Positions 27,634 through 42,249 of a stretch of 64,000 nt of DNA are shown piece by piece; the first letter of the stretch is position 1; every line of letters begins with the position of its first letter. The notes below the pieces were generated by a model that did not search any database, was not told the DNA's origin, and saw only the letters and a program-made list of their open reading frames with translations. Location of the stretch: contig NC_021985.1 of assembly GCF_000444875.1 (NCBI RefSeq), positions 7,832,170 to 7,896,169 of the forward strand, in the 5' to 3' direction. A program made the translations under genes and the position numbers. The stretch is from Streptomyces collinus Tu 365 (lineage in GTDB: Bacteria > Actinomycetota > Actinomycetes > Streptomycetales > Streptomycetaceae).

Positions 27634-29001
27634 ATGCAAGACATCATCGACGCCGTTCTCGACCCGGACACCCGGCCGGAGGACTTCGCCGCGCTGCCCG
27701 TCCCGGAGAGCTACCGCGCCGTGACCCTGCACGCGGACGAGGTCGAGATGTTCGTCCGGGTCGCGGCCGAGGACCGCGATCCGCGCCGGTCGATGCACCT
27801 CGACGAAGTCGCCGTGCCCCAGGTCGGGCCCGGCGAGGCGCTGGTGGCGGTGATGGCCGGCTCGATCAACTACAACACCGTGTGGTCCGCGCTCTTCGAA
27901 CCGCTGCCGACGTTCACGTTCCTGGCCCGGTACGGCCGCCGCTCGCCCCTGGCCCGGCGGCACGACCTCCCCTACCACGTCATCGGCTCCGACCTCTCCG
28001 GAGTCGTGCTGCGTACCGGGCCCGGCGTGTTCGCGTGGAACCCCGGCGACGAGGTCGTCGCGCACTGCCTGTCGGCCGAGTTGGAGGCGCCCGACGGGCA
28101 CAGCGACACGATGCTCGATCCGGACCAGCGCATCTGGGGGTACGAGACCAACTTCGGCGGCCTGGCACAACTGGCGCTGGTCAAGGCGAACCAGCTGATG
28201 CCCAAACCGGCGCACCTGACCTGGGAGGAGGCCGGCACACCCGGTCTGGTCGCCTCCACCGCGTACCGGCAACTGGTCTCCCGCAACGGTGCCCGGCTGA
28301 AGCAGGGCGACAACGTGCTCATCTGGGGCGCGTCCGGCGGCGTGGGGGCGTTCGCGACGCAGTTCGCGCTGGCCGGCGGCGCCAACCCGATCTGTGTGGT
28401 GTCCAGCCCGGCCAAGGCCGCCATCTGCCGGGCGATGGGCGCCGACGCGATCATCGACCGTGCCGACGAGGGCTACACCTTCTGGAAGGACGAGTACACC
28501 CAGGACCCGGCGGAATGGAAACGGTTCGGCCGCCGGATCCGGGAGCTCACGGGTGGGGAGGATCCCGACATCGTCTTCGAGCATCCCGGCCGGGACACCT
28601 TCGGCGCCTCGGTGTACGTCACCCGCAAGGGCGGCACCATCGTCACCTGTGCCTCCACCTCCGGCTACCGCCACGAGTACGACAACCGCTACCTGTGGAT
28701 GTCGCTGAAGCGGATCGTCGGATCGCATTTCGCCAACTACCGGGAGGCATGGGAGTCCAACCGGCTCATAGCCAAGGGCAGGATCCACCCCACCCTCTCC
28801 CGCACGTACACCCTGGAACACGCCGGTCAGGCAGTCGACGACGTGTACCGCAACCGGCACCTCGGCAAGGTCGGCGTGCTGGCCCTGGCACCGCACGAGG
28901 GGCTGGGCGTCCGTGACACCGCGATGCGCGAGCGGCATCTCGACGCGATCAACCGCTTCCGGCAGACGAACCGCACGCCTACAGGGAAGGGAAACAAATG
29001 A
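27634..29001 (+). CDS. ccr: Crotonyl-CoA carboxylase/reductase, ethylmalonyl-CoA supply
   Basis: 455 residues; ATG with GGAGGA 8 bases upstream. Medium-chain reductase fold with the NADPH loop GASGGVGAFATQ near residue 235. The characteristic CCR stretches INYNTVW, YHVIGSDLSGVV, GYETNFGG and HPGRDTFGASV are present, and the length is normal. CCR reduces crotonyl-CoA while fixing CO2, giving ethylmalonyl-CoA. Within this cluster it supplies the discrete VASH-type acyltransferase at 20327. As I recall, the kirromycin cluster has an equivalent gene (kirN) linked to ethylmalonyl-CoA supply. Its TGA overlaps the start of the next gene. Confidence 0.93.
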   Translation: MQDIIDAVLDPDTRPEDFAALPVPESYRAVTLHADEVEMFVRVAAEDRDPRRSMHLDEVAVPQVGPGEALVAVMAGSINYNTVWSALFEPLPTFTFLARYGRRSPLARRHDLPYHVIGSDLSGVVLRTGPGVFAWNPGDEVVAHCLSAELEAPDGHSDTMLDPDQRIWGYETNFGGLAQLALVKANQLMPKPAHLTWEEAGTPGLVASTAYRQLVSRNGARLKQGDNVLIWGASGGVGAFATQFALAGGANPICVVSSPAKAAICRAMGADAIIDRADEGYTFWKDEYTQDPAEWKRFGRRIRELTGGEDPDIVFEHPGRDTFGASVYVTRKGGTIVTCASTSGYRHEYDNRYLWMSLKRIVGSHFANYREAWESNRLIAKGRIHPTLSRTYTLEHAGQAVDDVYRNRHLGKVGVLALAPHEGLGVRDTAMRERHLDAINRFRQTNRTPTGKGNK

Positions 29002-29843
29002 CCGACGAAGACCTCGTCACGGTCCACTCCGATGCCGATCTCGACCGGGTCTGCAGTCTCCTCGACCAACATGGTGCAGTCGTCGTGGAGGAGTTCCTGG
29101 ACCCCGACACTCGACAGGCGCTGTGGACCGACCTGGGTCCCGCGCTGGAGAAGTTCGGCTACGGCGACAACGACTTCTCCGGCCACAAGACCAAACGGAT
29201 GTCCTCGCTGTTCGCCCGTAGCCGGCACATGGCCGCCGTCGCGCTGCACCCGTTGTTCCTCGGGGCTGCCCGCCGGCTGATACAGCAGCCCGTGCCGGTG
29301 TGGTTCAGCGGTCAGCAGGTGAACATCTCACCCAACATCCAGGTCAGCGCGACCCAGGTGATCCAGATCTGGCCCGGCGAGGGCGCGCAGTGGCTGCACC
29401 GCGACGACACCTCGCATCTGCGGCCCTACCCCGCACCCACCACCCGGGTCCAGGTCATGGTCGCGATGACCGATTTCACCGCGGAGAACGGCGCGACCAT
29501 GACGATCCCGGGAAGTCACCGCTGGGACGACGAGCGGGCACCGCAGCGCGACGAGGCGGTGCCGGCCGAGATGCCGGCCGGATCAGCGCTGATCTGGCTC
29601 GGCGGTCTGTATCACGGCGGCGGCCGTAACGCGTCCACCGAGCCGCGTACCGGGCTGACCCTCTCCTACATCGCCGGCAATATGCGACAGGAGGAGAATC
29701 AGTATCTCGCCGTGCCGATGGATGTGGTCCGCGAGTACCCCGAGGAGTTGCAGCGGCTGCTGGGCTACGACGTCTGTCCTCCCTTCCTCGGCTGGTACGA
29801 ATCCAGCAACCCGCACACCCTGCTCGCCGAGCGCGCCGGTTGA
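28998..29843 (+). CDS. Fe(II)/2-oxoglutarate dioxygenase of the PhyH family, tailoring hydroxylase
   Basis: 281 residues, ATG overlapping the CCR stop. Double-stranded beta-helix dioxygenase: metal ligands His 134 and Asp 136 (LHRDD) and His 206 (LYHGGG), with Arg 217 for 2-oxoglutarate. FTAENGATMTIPGSH precedes the distal ligand, as in phytanoyl-CoA hydroxylase relatives. Last gene of the elfamycin-type cluster. In kirromycin a PhyH-type enzyme (KirHVI, from memory) and a P450 carry out the two late hydroxylations, so this is probably one of those steps. Confidence 0.88.
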   Translation: MTDEDLVTVHSDADLDRVCSLLDQHGAVVVEEFLDPDTRQALWTDLGPALEKFGYGDNDFSGHKTKRMSSLFARSRHMAAVALHPLFLGAARRLIQQPVPVWFSGQQVNISPNIQVSATQVIQIWPGEGAQWLHRDDTSHLRPYPAPTTRVQVMVAMTDFTAENGATMTIPGSHRWDDERAPQRDEAVPAEMPAGSALIWLGGLYHGGGRNASTEPRTGLTLSYIAGNMRQEENQYLAVPMDVVREYPEELQRLLGYDVCPPFLGWYESSNPHTLLAERAG

Positions 29844-29893
29844 CGAGCCGCCCGTCGGCCGTCAGGGACAGCCCGGATCGACCGCCCTGATGC

Positions 29894-30403
29894 TCAGCCG
29901 TCCGTCTCCCCAGGGGCGTTGAACGAGATCCAGACATCAGGAGGCAGTTCGGGCCGCCCTGGGATCGGTCGGCGTTCCTCGGTCCACGCGTCGTCGGAGA
30001 TCTCCGTGGCGACGCGACGCCAGAAGTGCACAGCGGCGATGTTGGCATCCTGGAACGCGACTTCCCACGAGCCTGGGTGTCTGGCCGCGATCTCCTGAAC
30101 AGCGTGCAGCCCGATCCCTGTCCGCCGTGCACCACGCACCACGAAGAAGCTGTTCAGCACCCGTGTCGGGGCGGTCAGACCGCGGACGAACGCGAAGCCG
30201 GCCGGTCGGTCACCGCTTGTGAGGAGGTACGGCGCCCAGTCGGGCTCGGAGAAGGCCATGTGGAGCCGGTCGCTGCGGAAGGTTCCGTCAGCGTTCGGCA
30301 GCAGATTGCCCAACTCCGACATGTCATGGCGGAACATCAGCCAGAGCCGCTCCACCACGGGGCGGTCGGCGGTGTTCGCGAGACGAACGGATACGTCTGG
30401 CAC
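29894..30403 (-). CDS. GNAT-family N-acetyltransferase
   Basis: 169 residues from GTG 30403, preceded by AAAGGAG. GNAT fold: an N-terminal substrate part, then NSFFVVRGARRTGIGLHAV, the acetyl-CoA pyrophosphate loop (RRTGIG), and a closing AVHFWRRVA typical of the family. Substrate unknown; GNATs can modify antibiotics, amines or protein N-termini. It is convergent with the dioxygenase gene and probably lies outside the elfamycin set. An attenuator-like hairpin with a U-run sits about 70 bases upstream. Confidence 0.8.
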   Translation of the reverse strand: MPDVSVRLANTADRPVVERLWLMFRHDMSELGNLLPNADGTFRSDRLHMAFSEPDWAPYLLTSGDRPAGFAFVRGLTAPTRVLNSFFVVRGARRTGIGLHAVQEIAARHPGSWEVAFQDANIAAVHFWRRVATEISDDAWTEERRPIPGRPELPPDVWISFNAPGETDG

Positions 30404-30815
30404 GTGACTCCTTTGCAGAGGTGGCCTGTTCGATGAGCGCTGGTCCCCGGACGAGCGGCGCCAGGGCATGAAAAAAGCCTTCCTGGACGGATGTCGTATC
30501 CGGGCCAGGAAGGCTCATTAGTGACGGTGAGCTTAGCAGGTGAGCGCAGCACGGTGACCGCCTGGGGCCATCCGTCCGTCGCTCGATCGGAAGATGCTCT
30601 TCGTGGACGATGCCTTCACGCGGACGGCCCAGGCTGAGCCTGCTCAGCACGGAGGAGGGCGGACGTCGGACCGCCTTCTCCGGGCAGGGGCAGCTGGGGC
30701 CGCTCTGGGACATCGGCAACCTGGCGCCCGATGGCGGACAGCCGGTCAGTCCGGGCTGGTCGCGTAGCGACCACAGATGGAAAGATGGCCGGCATGACGA
30801 TCAACAGAAAGGCCC
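30404..30815. other. 412-base gap with attenuator and no clear gene
   Basis: The GNAT leader occupies the left part, with the hairpin at 30471-30515. Beyond it (30520-30815) no reading frame shows coding character I trust. One short minus-strand frame starting MSLPGPDTTSV at about 30515 overlaps the hairpin and could be a leader peptide, but it is not supported otherwise. No tRNA, insertion sequence or attachment site was recognised. Confidence 0.5.
30471..30515 (-). terminator. Intrinsic terminator-like hairpin in the GNAT leader (possible attenuator)
   Basis: Read on the minus strand, AGCCTTCCTGG pairs perfectly with CCAGGAAGGCT, with an inner 5-bp stem (CGGAT/ATCCG) and a run of six T at the exit. 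This is a textbook rho-independent terminator, rare in form for Streptomyces. It points toward and ends about 70 bases before the GNAT start. With no gene just upstream to terminate, transcriptional attenuation of the GNAT gene is a reasonable reading. Confidence 0.75.
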
Positions 30816-31178
30816 ATGCCGCGTAGGCGGCCTGGTCGCGTCCGGGCCGAGTTGCCGCGCCGACGCCGGAAGCATGACGACACCACGGCCATCCGTGGCC
30901 TCTCCTCGGCCGCGCTCGCCGAGGTTCGACGGATCCAACGTCAGAAGAAGTACTTGTGGCCAGGCTCGATCGAGTCGGCGATGGTGCGCTGGCGGAGTTT
31001 CGTCCACCAGCCGAACCGACGGTTGTTGGAGTACCAGAGTGATGGCTGTACGGAGTGGGCCTGTTGCGGTGATCCGCGGCAGGCCCGCGAGTTCCTCGAA
31101 GCGGTGATACTGGCGATGTCCCGCCGCCGGTCGCGCGAACTCCGCAGCCTTGTCGAGGCTTTGGACCGACGATACTGA
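30816..31178 (+). CDS. Small hypothetical protein, Arg/Trp-rich
   Basis: 120 residues; ATG with AAAGG close upstream. Basic N-terminus (many Arg), then EVRRIQRQKKYLWPG and MVRWRSFVHQP, a CTEWACCGD stretch with three Cys, and a C-terminal helix rich in Arg and Leu. The codon pattern is consistent with a real Streptomyces gene and the family looks familiar as a small conserved hypothetical, but I assign no function. No signal peptide or membrane helix. Confidence 0.55.
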   Translation: MPRRRPGRVRAELPRRRRKHDDTTAIRGLSSAALAEVRRIQRQKKYLWPGSIESAMVRWRSFVHQPNRRLLEYQSDGCTEWACCGDPRQAREFLEAVILAMSRRRSRELRSLVEALDRRY

Positions 31179-31215
31179 TGCGAGGCAGCGCCGCTGTCAC
31201 AAGCACTGCCGCGTC

Positions 31216-31650
31216 TCAGTCAACAAGGTCTCTCGCTGTGTAGTTGGCCAGCCCCAGGGTAAGCAGGGGCGGCACCAGTGCGTTCAGATACCAGGCCAGG
31301 TCCGTGAAGGCTGGTGCTGCGGGGAGGCTCCGCCGGTCGATCGTCGGGATGAAGGAGCAGTGCGATCGGCCTGCGTAAAAGAGCAGTTGGCCACCGGTTT
31401 CCGCAGTTGAGTGATAGATGCAGACACCGACGTGGTGGTCGACGTGGGCCGGTGAATCCACCAAGGCCAGCACCTCAGCTGCCTGCTCGGTGGAAGTCGA
31501 CTGCCAGTCGAAGAGGTCGTCGTCTTCGACCACGTAGGAGATCCCGAGCGGTTCCTGCAGCGACCACCCCTCACCGGCCAGAGCTCGCACCACGGCGTCT
31601 ACCGTGACGGCGCGTGCGAACGCGAGATCGATGTCGGCACTTCTGGACAT
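31216..31650 (-). CDS. Hypothetical protein, possibly immunity-like
   Basis: 144 residues; ATG at 31650. Acidic soluble protein with no signal peptide; stretches AVVRALAGEGWSLQEP, ISYVVEDDDLFDW and HHVGVCIYH resemble no enzyme I know. It lies beside a scrap of a YD-repeat (Rhs-type) gene, and small acidic proteins in that position are often immunity proteins; that is inference from position only. Confidence 0.55.
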   Translation of the reverse strand: MSRSADIDLAFARAVTVDAVVRALAGEGWSLQEPLGISYVVEDDDLFDWQSTSTEQAAEVLALVDSPAHVDHHVGVCIYHSTAETGGQLLFYAGRSHCSFIPTIDRRSLPAAPAFTDLAWYLNALVPPLLTLGLANYTARDLVD

Positions 31651-31755
31651 GCGCGGCTCCTGCGATGGGGGTGATCGTCGTCAGGAGCCCAACACGACCA
31701 TGAACCGTGTCTCAGCGTGCGCAGGTCGCGAAAATCAAGCCGGAGTCGGTTCTCG

Positions 31756-31800
31756 TGCACCAGCTACACCTACAACGACGCACAGGAACTCACCGGCGAG
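31756..31800 (+). pseudogene. YD-repeat (Rhs-type) gene scrap
   Basis: A short plus-strand stretch reads SYTYNDAQELTGE, which resembles one unit of the YD repeats of Rhs/polymorphic toxin proteins (tyrosine-aspartate motif then xxLTG). No start, no further repeats and no intact frame surround it. It is most simply the remnant of a deleted toxin gene, but one motif is weak evidence. Confidence 0.35.
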
Positions 31801-32020
31801 TGCAGCACCAGCGGAAGCTGGCCCTGCCAGCCGTCGGCCTTGATCCACCAGCCTGATCCTGAACGACTGTGCACGCGGCCTGGGTTCGCAGGGCAGGGCT
31901 GTCGAGTCCGGCAACGAGTGCATCACAGGCGCCGGTGACGACATCGGTTGCCCGGATCTCGCCCGTGCTCCAAAGGAGGGCACGGTCCTGCAGGGCGAGT
32001 GCTGCTGCTTCGGTCGACAT
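31790..32020 (-). pseudogene. Truncated hypothetical gene (intact start, missing 3' end)
   Basis: Begins well: GGAGG, then GTG ATG at 32023/32020 and a protein MSTEAAALALQDRALLWS... with DVVTGACDALVAGLDSPALR. That N-terminus looks like a conserved Streptomyces protein of unknown function that normally continues much further. After about residue 49 the sequence becomes unlike it (basic, Pro/Arg/Cys-rich) and stops at 31790. The break points toward the YD-repeat scrap, suggesting a deletion or recombination junction between the two clusters. Confidence 0.45.
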
Positions 32021-32088
32021 CACGAATCCTCCACTACGCCGCGAGCGACGGCGGGGGATGACGCACAGAGGCGGGCGTCGCCGCCTTG

Positions 32089-32103
32089 GGTGACCTGGTC
32101 ACC
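32089..32103. promoter_or_regulatory. Palindrome upstream of the first NRPS gene
   Basis: GGTGACC-T-GGTCACC is a perfect 7-bp inverted repeat about 155 bases before the chosen NRPS start. It lies in the 236-base gap (32021-32256) that must contain the promoter of the NRPS run. Candidate operator; the protein that would bind is unknown, although LuxR-type regulators are encoded at 56677 and 57156. Confidence 0.35.
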
Positions 32104-32256
32104 GGGAGACCGCGTGCGCTGTCGTTCGTGTCACGGGTTGCGGGGACCAGTAGGTCGGGACTGTTTCCGGTGCACGGCATGCATTTAGCGTGGCATTCGC
32201 CCCAGAGGGAACAGGTGCCGTGCGTCAGAAAAGGCGTGACGGTCGAGGGAGTTGTC

Positions 32257-39648
<7,392 letters not shown>

Positions 39649-39719
39649 TCCCCGACGCCGCACCGGTCACCCCTTCACCGGGCCCCACCACCCCACCGCA
39701 CAGAACGGACACCGTCACC

Positions 39720-41264
39720 GTGACGAGTCAGCCCCCGGCGCCCGCCGCCGAACTCAGCGGCCGCATCCGCGGCGGGCCGAGCGACCTGCTGCACGACGAG
39801 GTACTCGCACCCCAGTTCCGGTTCGAGGTCCGCCACCTGCTGGGCCACTACATCGCCATCGAGAAGACCCTGGCGGCCGAGTACGCCCGGATGGCGCTGC
39901 TCACCGAGGCAGAGGCCCGCACCGTCACCGCCCTGCTGGACGAGGTGGGGCCCGGGGCCCTCACCGCACGGCCCGACGCCAACATGTCGGACATCGCCTT
40001 CGCCCTCGAACGCCACGTCACGGCCCGGCTGCCGGCCCCCGTGCCCCACTGGCACGTCGACCGCAGCCGCAACGACCTCCAGGCCTGCGCGCAGACGATG
40101 TTCGGCCGCGAGCAGGTGGTCCGCCTCGCCACCGCCCTGCTCGACCTGTGCTCCGTCGTCCTCGCCCGCGCCGAGGAGACCCGCGGCCTGCCCATGCCCG
40201 GCTACACGCACTTCCAGGCCGCGCAGATCATCACCCCCGGCTTCCACCTGTCCGCTCTCGCGGAGCAGCTGCTGCACACCCAGCGGCGGCTGCTGCACAC
40301 CTACGACGGGATGAACACCTGCCCGCTGGGCGCCGGCGCGATGGCCGGACAGGAACTGCCCTGGGACCGCACGCGGATGGCCCGCATGCTGGGCTTCGAC
40401 CGCCCGCAGCCCAACGCGCTCACCGCGGTCGCCTCGCGCCGCTGGAGTGCCGAGGCCACCGCCGAACTCGGCCTGCTCGGCGCCGCCCTGAGCCGCTTCG
40501 TCACCGACCTGCTCACCTGGGGCGGCAGCGAGTACGGCTTCATCGAACTGCCCGACGACCTGTCCGGCATCTCCTCGGCGATGCCGCAGAAGAAGAACTA
40601 CCCCGTCCTGGAACGCATCCGCGGCCGCACCGCCCACCTCGGCGCCTTCCACACCGACGTCCTCCTCGGGCAGCGCAACACCCCCTTCTGCAACCTGGTG
40701 GAGGTCTCCAAGGAAGCCGGCACCCACGTCCTGACCGCGTTCGACTCCGCGCACGGCACCGTCCGGCTGCTCACCGAGGTGGTCCGCCGCGTCGCGTTCC
40801 GGGCCGATCGCATGCGCGCGGTGTGCACACGCGAGTACCTGGGCGGCTTCAGCCTCGCCAACGCCCTCACCCTCACCGAAGGGGTGCCGTGGCGGACCGC
40901 GCAGGTCGTCGCCGGCAAGTACATCGTGAGCGCCGCCGAGGCCGGCGTACCGCCCCATCCGGGCGCGCCCGCACTGCTGACCCGGGCCGCCGCCGAGCAC
41001 GCGCTCACTCTCGCCGACCCGGCGCGGCTGCTCGCCGACGCCTTCGACGTCGATCGGGGCCTCGCCCGCCTCGCCTGTGAGGGCTCCGCCCACCCCGACG
41101 CCGTGGCGCAGGCACTGCGCGCCCAGCAGGACACCCTCGAGGGACTGCGCGCCGCCTGGCAGGAGAGGTCCGACGCCGTCGTCGCGGGAGCCGCCGAGAC
41201 GGCCCGCGCACTCGGCCCGGCCGGACCGCAGGACGCCCACCGGCCGGAAACGGGGGAGCGCTGA
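39720..41264 (+). CDS. Argininosuccinate-lyase-like enzyme, probable fumarate-releasing step of 2,3-diaminobutyrate synthesis
   Basis: 514 residues from GTG 39720; a GTG at 39645 overlapping the NRPS stop is possible but adds only a Pro-rich tail. Fumarase/aspartase superfamily: DRSRNDLQ, MPGYTHFQAAQ and the signature loop GISSAMPQKKN (Ser 285-286). Ordinary ArgH acts in arginine synthesis, but this copy lies in an NRPS locus next to a threonine kinase and a cysteine-synthase-like enzyme. That trio is known from 2,3-diaminobutyrate formation in pacidamycin and friulimicin-type clusters (from memory). There a lyase of this type is thought to split an aspartate adduct into diaminobutyrate and fumarate. 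Confidence 0.83.
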   Translation: MTSQPPAPAAELSGRIRGGPSDLLHDEVLAPQFRFEVRHLLGHYIAIEKTLAAEYARMALLTEAEARTVTALLDEVGPGALTARPDANMSDIAFALERHVTARLPAPVPHWHVDRSRNDLQACAQTMFGREQVVRLATALLDLCSVVLARAEETRGLPMPGYTHFQAAQIITPGFHLSALAEQLLHTQRRLLHTYDGMNTCPLGAGAMAGQELPWDRTRMARMLGFDRPQPNALTAVASRRWSAEATAELGLLGAALSRFVTDLLTWGGSEYGFIELPDDLSGISSAMPQKKNYPVLERIRGRTAHLGAFHTDVLLGQRNTPFCNLVEVSKEAGTHVLTAFDSAHGTVRLLTEVVRRVAFRADRMRAVCTREYLGGFSLANALTLTEGVPWRTAQVVAGKYIVSAAEAGVPPHPGAPALLTRAAAEHALTLADPARLLADAFDVDRGLARLACEGSAHPDAVAQALRAQQDTLEGLRAAWQERSDAVVAGAAETARALGPAGPQDAHRPETGER

Positions 41265-42247
41265 TGCCGCCCGCTCCGCTGAGCGGCCCGGCCGCCGCCC
41301 CCGCCGCTCCGGCACCGGTCACCGGCACCGGGTACGCCTTCGGCACCTTCGGCGAACTCCTCCAAGGCGCCCTGCCCGCCCCCGACGGCGACTTCCTCGT
41401 CACCTTCCCGCTGGCCCGCTGGGCCACCGCCGTCTTCCACCCGGCCCGGGCCGCACGGACCGTACACGTCACGCCCGCGCACAAGGGCAAGTCCCGGCGG
41501 GTGGCGGAAGCCGTCCTGGCAGCGCTCGGCGAGAACGACGGCGGACTGCTGGAACTCGGCGGCGACCTGCCCGAGGGCAAGGGCATGGCCAGTTCCTCGG
41601 CCGACCTGGTCGCCACCGTGCGGGCCGTCGGCGCCGCGTACCGGCGCACGTTCAGCCCCGCGCAGACCGAGGCCTTCCTGCGCGGCGTCGAACCCGCCGA
41701 CGGCGTCATGTACGACGAGATCGTCTGCTTCCACCACCGGGCCGTCCGGCTCGGCCGCAGACTCGGCACGCTGCCCCCGCTCACGGTCGTCGCCCACGAC
41801 GAGGGCGGACAGGTCGACACCGTCGCCCACAACCGGGCCGCCCCGCCCATCGGGCCTGCCGAACGCCACGAGTACGCCCGGCTGCTGGACCGGCTCGGCG
41901 ACGCCGTCGCCACGGGTGACGTACCCGCCGTCGGCGAGGTCGCCACCCGCAGCGCCGAACTCAACGACCGCCGACGCGCCCGCGCCGGATTCGGCGTCCT
42001 GCGCGCGCTGTGCCACGACGTCGGCGGCCACGGCCTGGTCCTGGCCCACAGCGGCACCCTGCTCGGCGTCCTCCTCGACACCCACGATCCCGAACTCGAC
42101 GCCAAGGCACGGCACATCCGTGCCGGCTGCGCACCGCTCGGCGGCGAGGTCACCGTGCACCGCGCGCTGGGCGCCGGGGACGCCTGGAGCCCCGGCCCGT
42201 ACCCGGCCGTCCCGGCCGGCTCCACCACCCACCGACGGGAGACCTGA
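41264..42247 (+). CDS. GHMP-family kinase, PduX-like threonine kinase
   Basis: 327 residues; ATG shares a base with the lyase stop (TGATG), with GGGGGAG upstream. GHMP kinase with the phosphate loop PEGKGMASSSADL near residue 105, the form seen in PduX L-threonine kinase. GTFGELLQG near the N-terminus and VLAHSGTLLGVLL near the C-terminus are also typical. The likely reaction is ATP plus L-threonine to O-phospho-L-threonine, activating the beta carbon for replacement by the PLP enzyme encoded next. Confidence 0.83.
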   Translation: MPPAPLSGPAAAPAAPAPVTGTGYAFGTFGELLQGALPAPDGDFLVTFPLARWATAVFHPARAARTVHVTPAHKGKSRRVAEAVLAALGENDGGLLELGGDLPEGKGMASSSADLVATVRAVGAAYRRTFSPAQTEAFLRGVEPADGVMYDEIVCFHHRAVRLGRRLGTLPPLTVVAHDEGGQVDTVAHNRAAPPIGPAERHEYARLLDRLGDAVATGDVPAVGEVATRSAELNDRRRARAGFGVLRALCHDVGGHGLVLAHSGTLLGVLLDTHDPELDAKARHIRAGCAPLGGEVTVHRALGAGDAWSPGPYPAVPAGSTTHRRET

Positions 42248-42249
42248 TC

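Noticed and set aside
32086..32256. Longer N-terminus for the first NRPS starting at TTG 32086
   Set aside because: The added 57 residues have no C-domain character and cross the palindrome; TTG 32257 has a good ribosome site at correct spacing.
29844..32256. Integrated mobile element with att sites
   Set aside because: No integrase, transposase, tRNA gene or flanking direct repeats could be found; only gene fragments.
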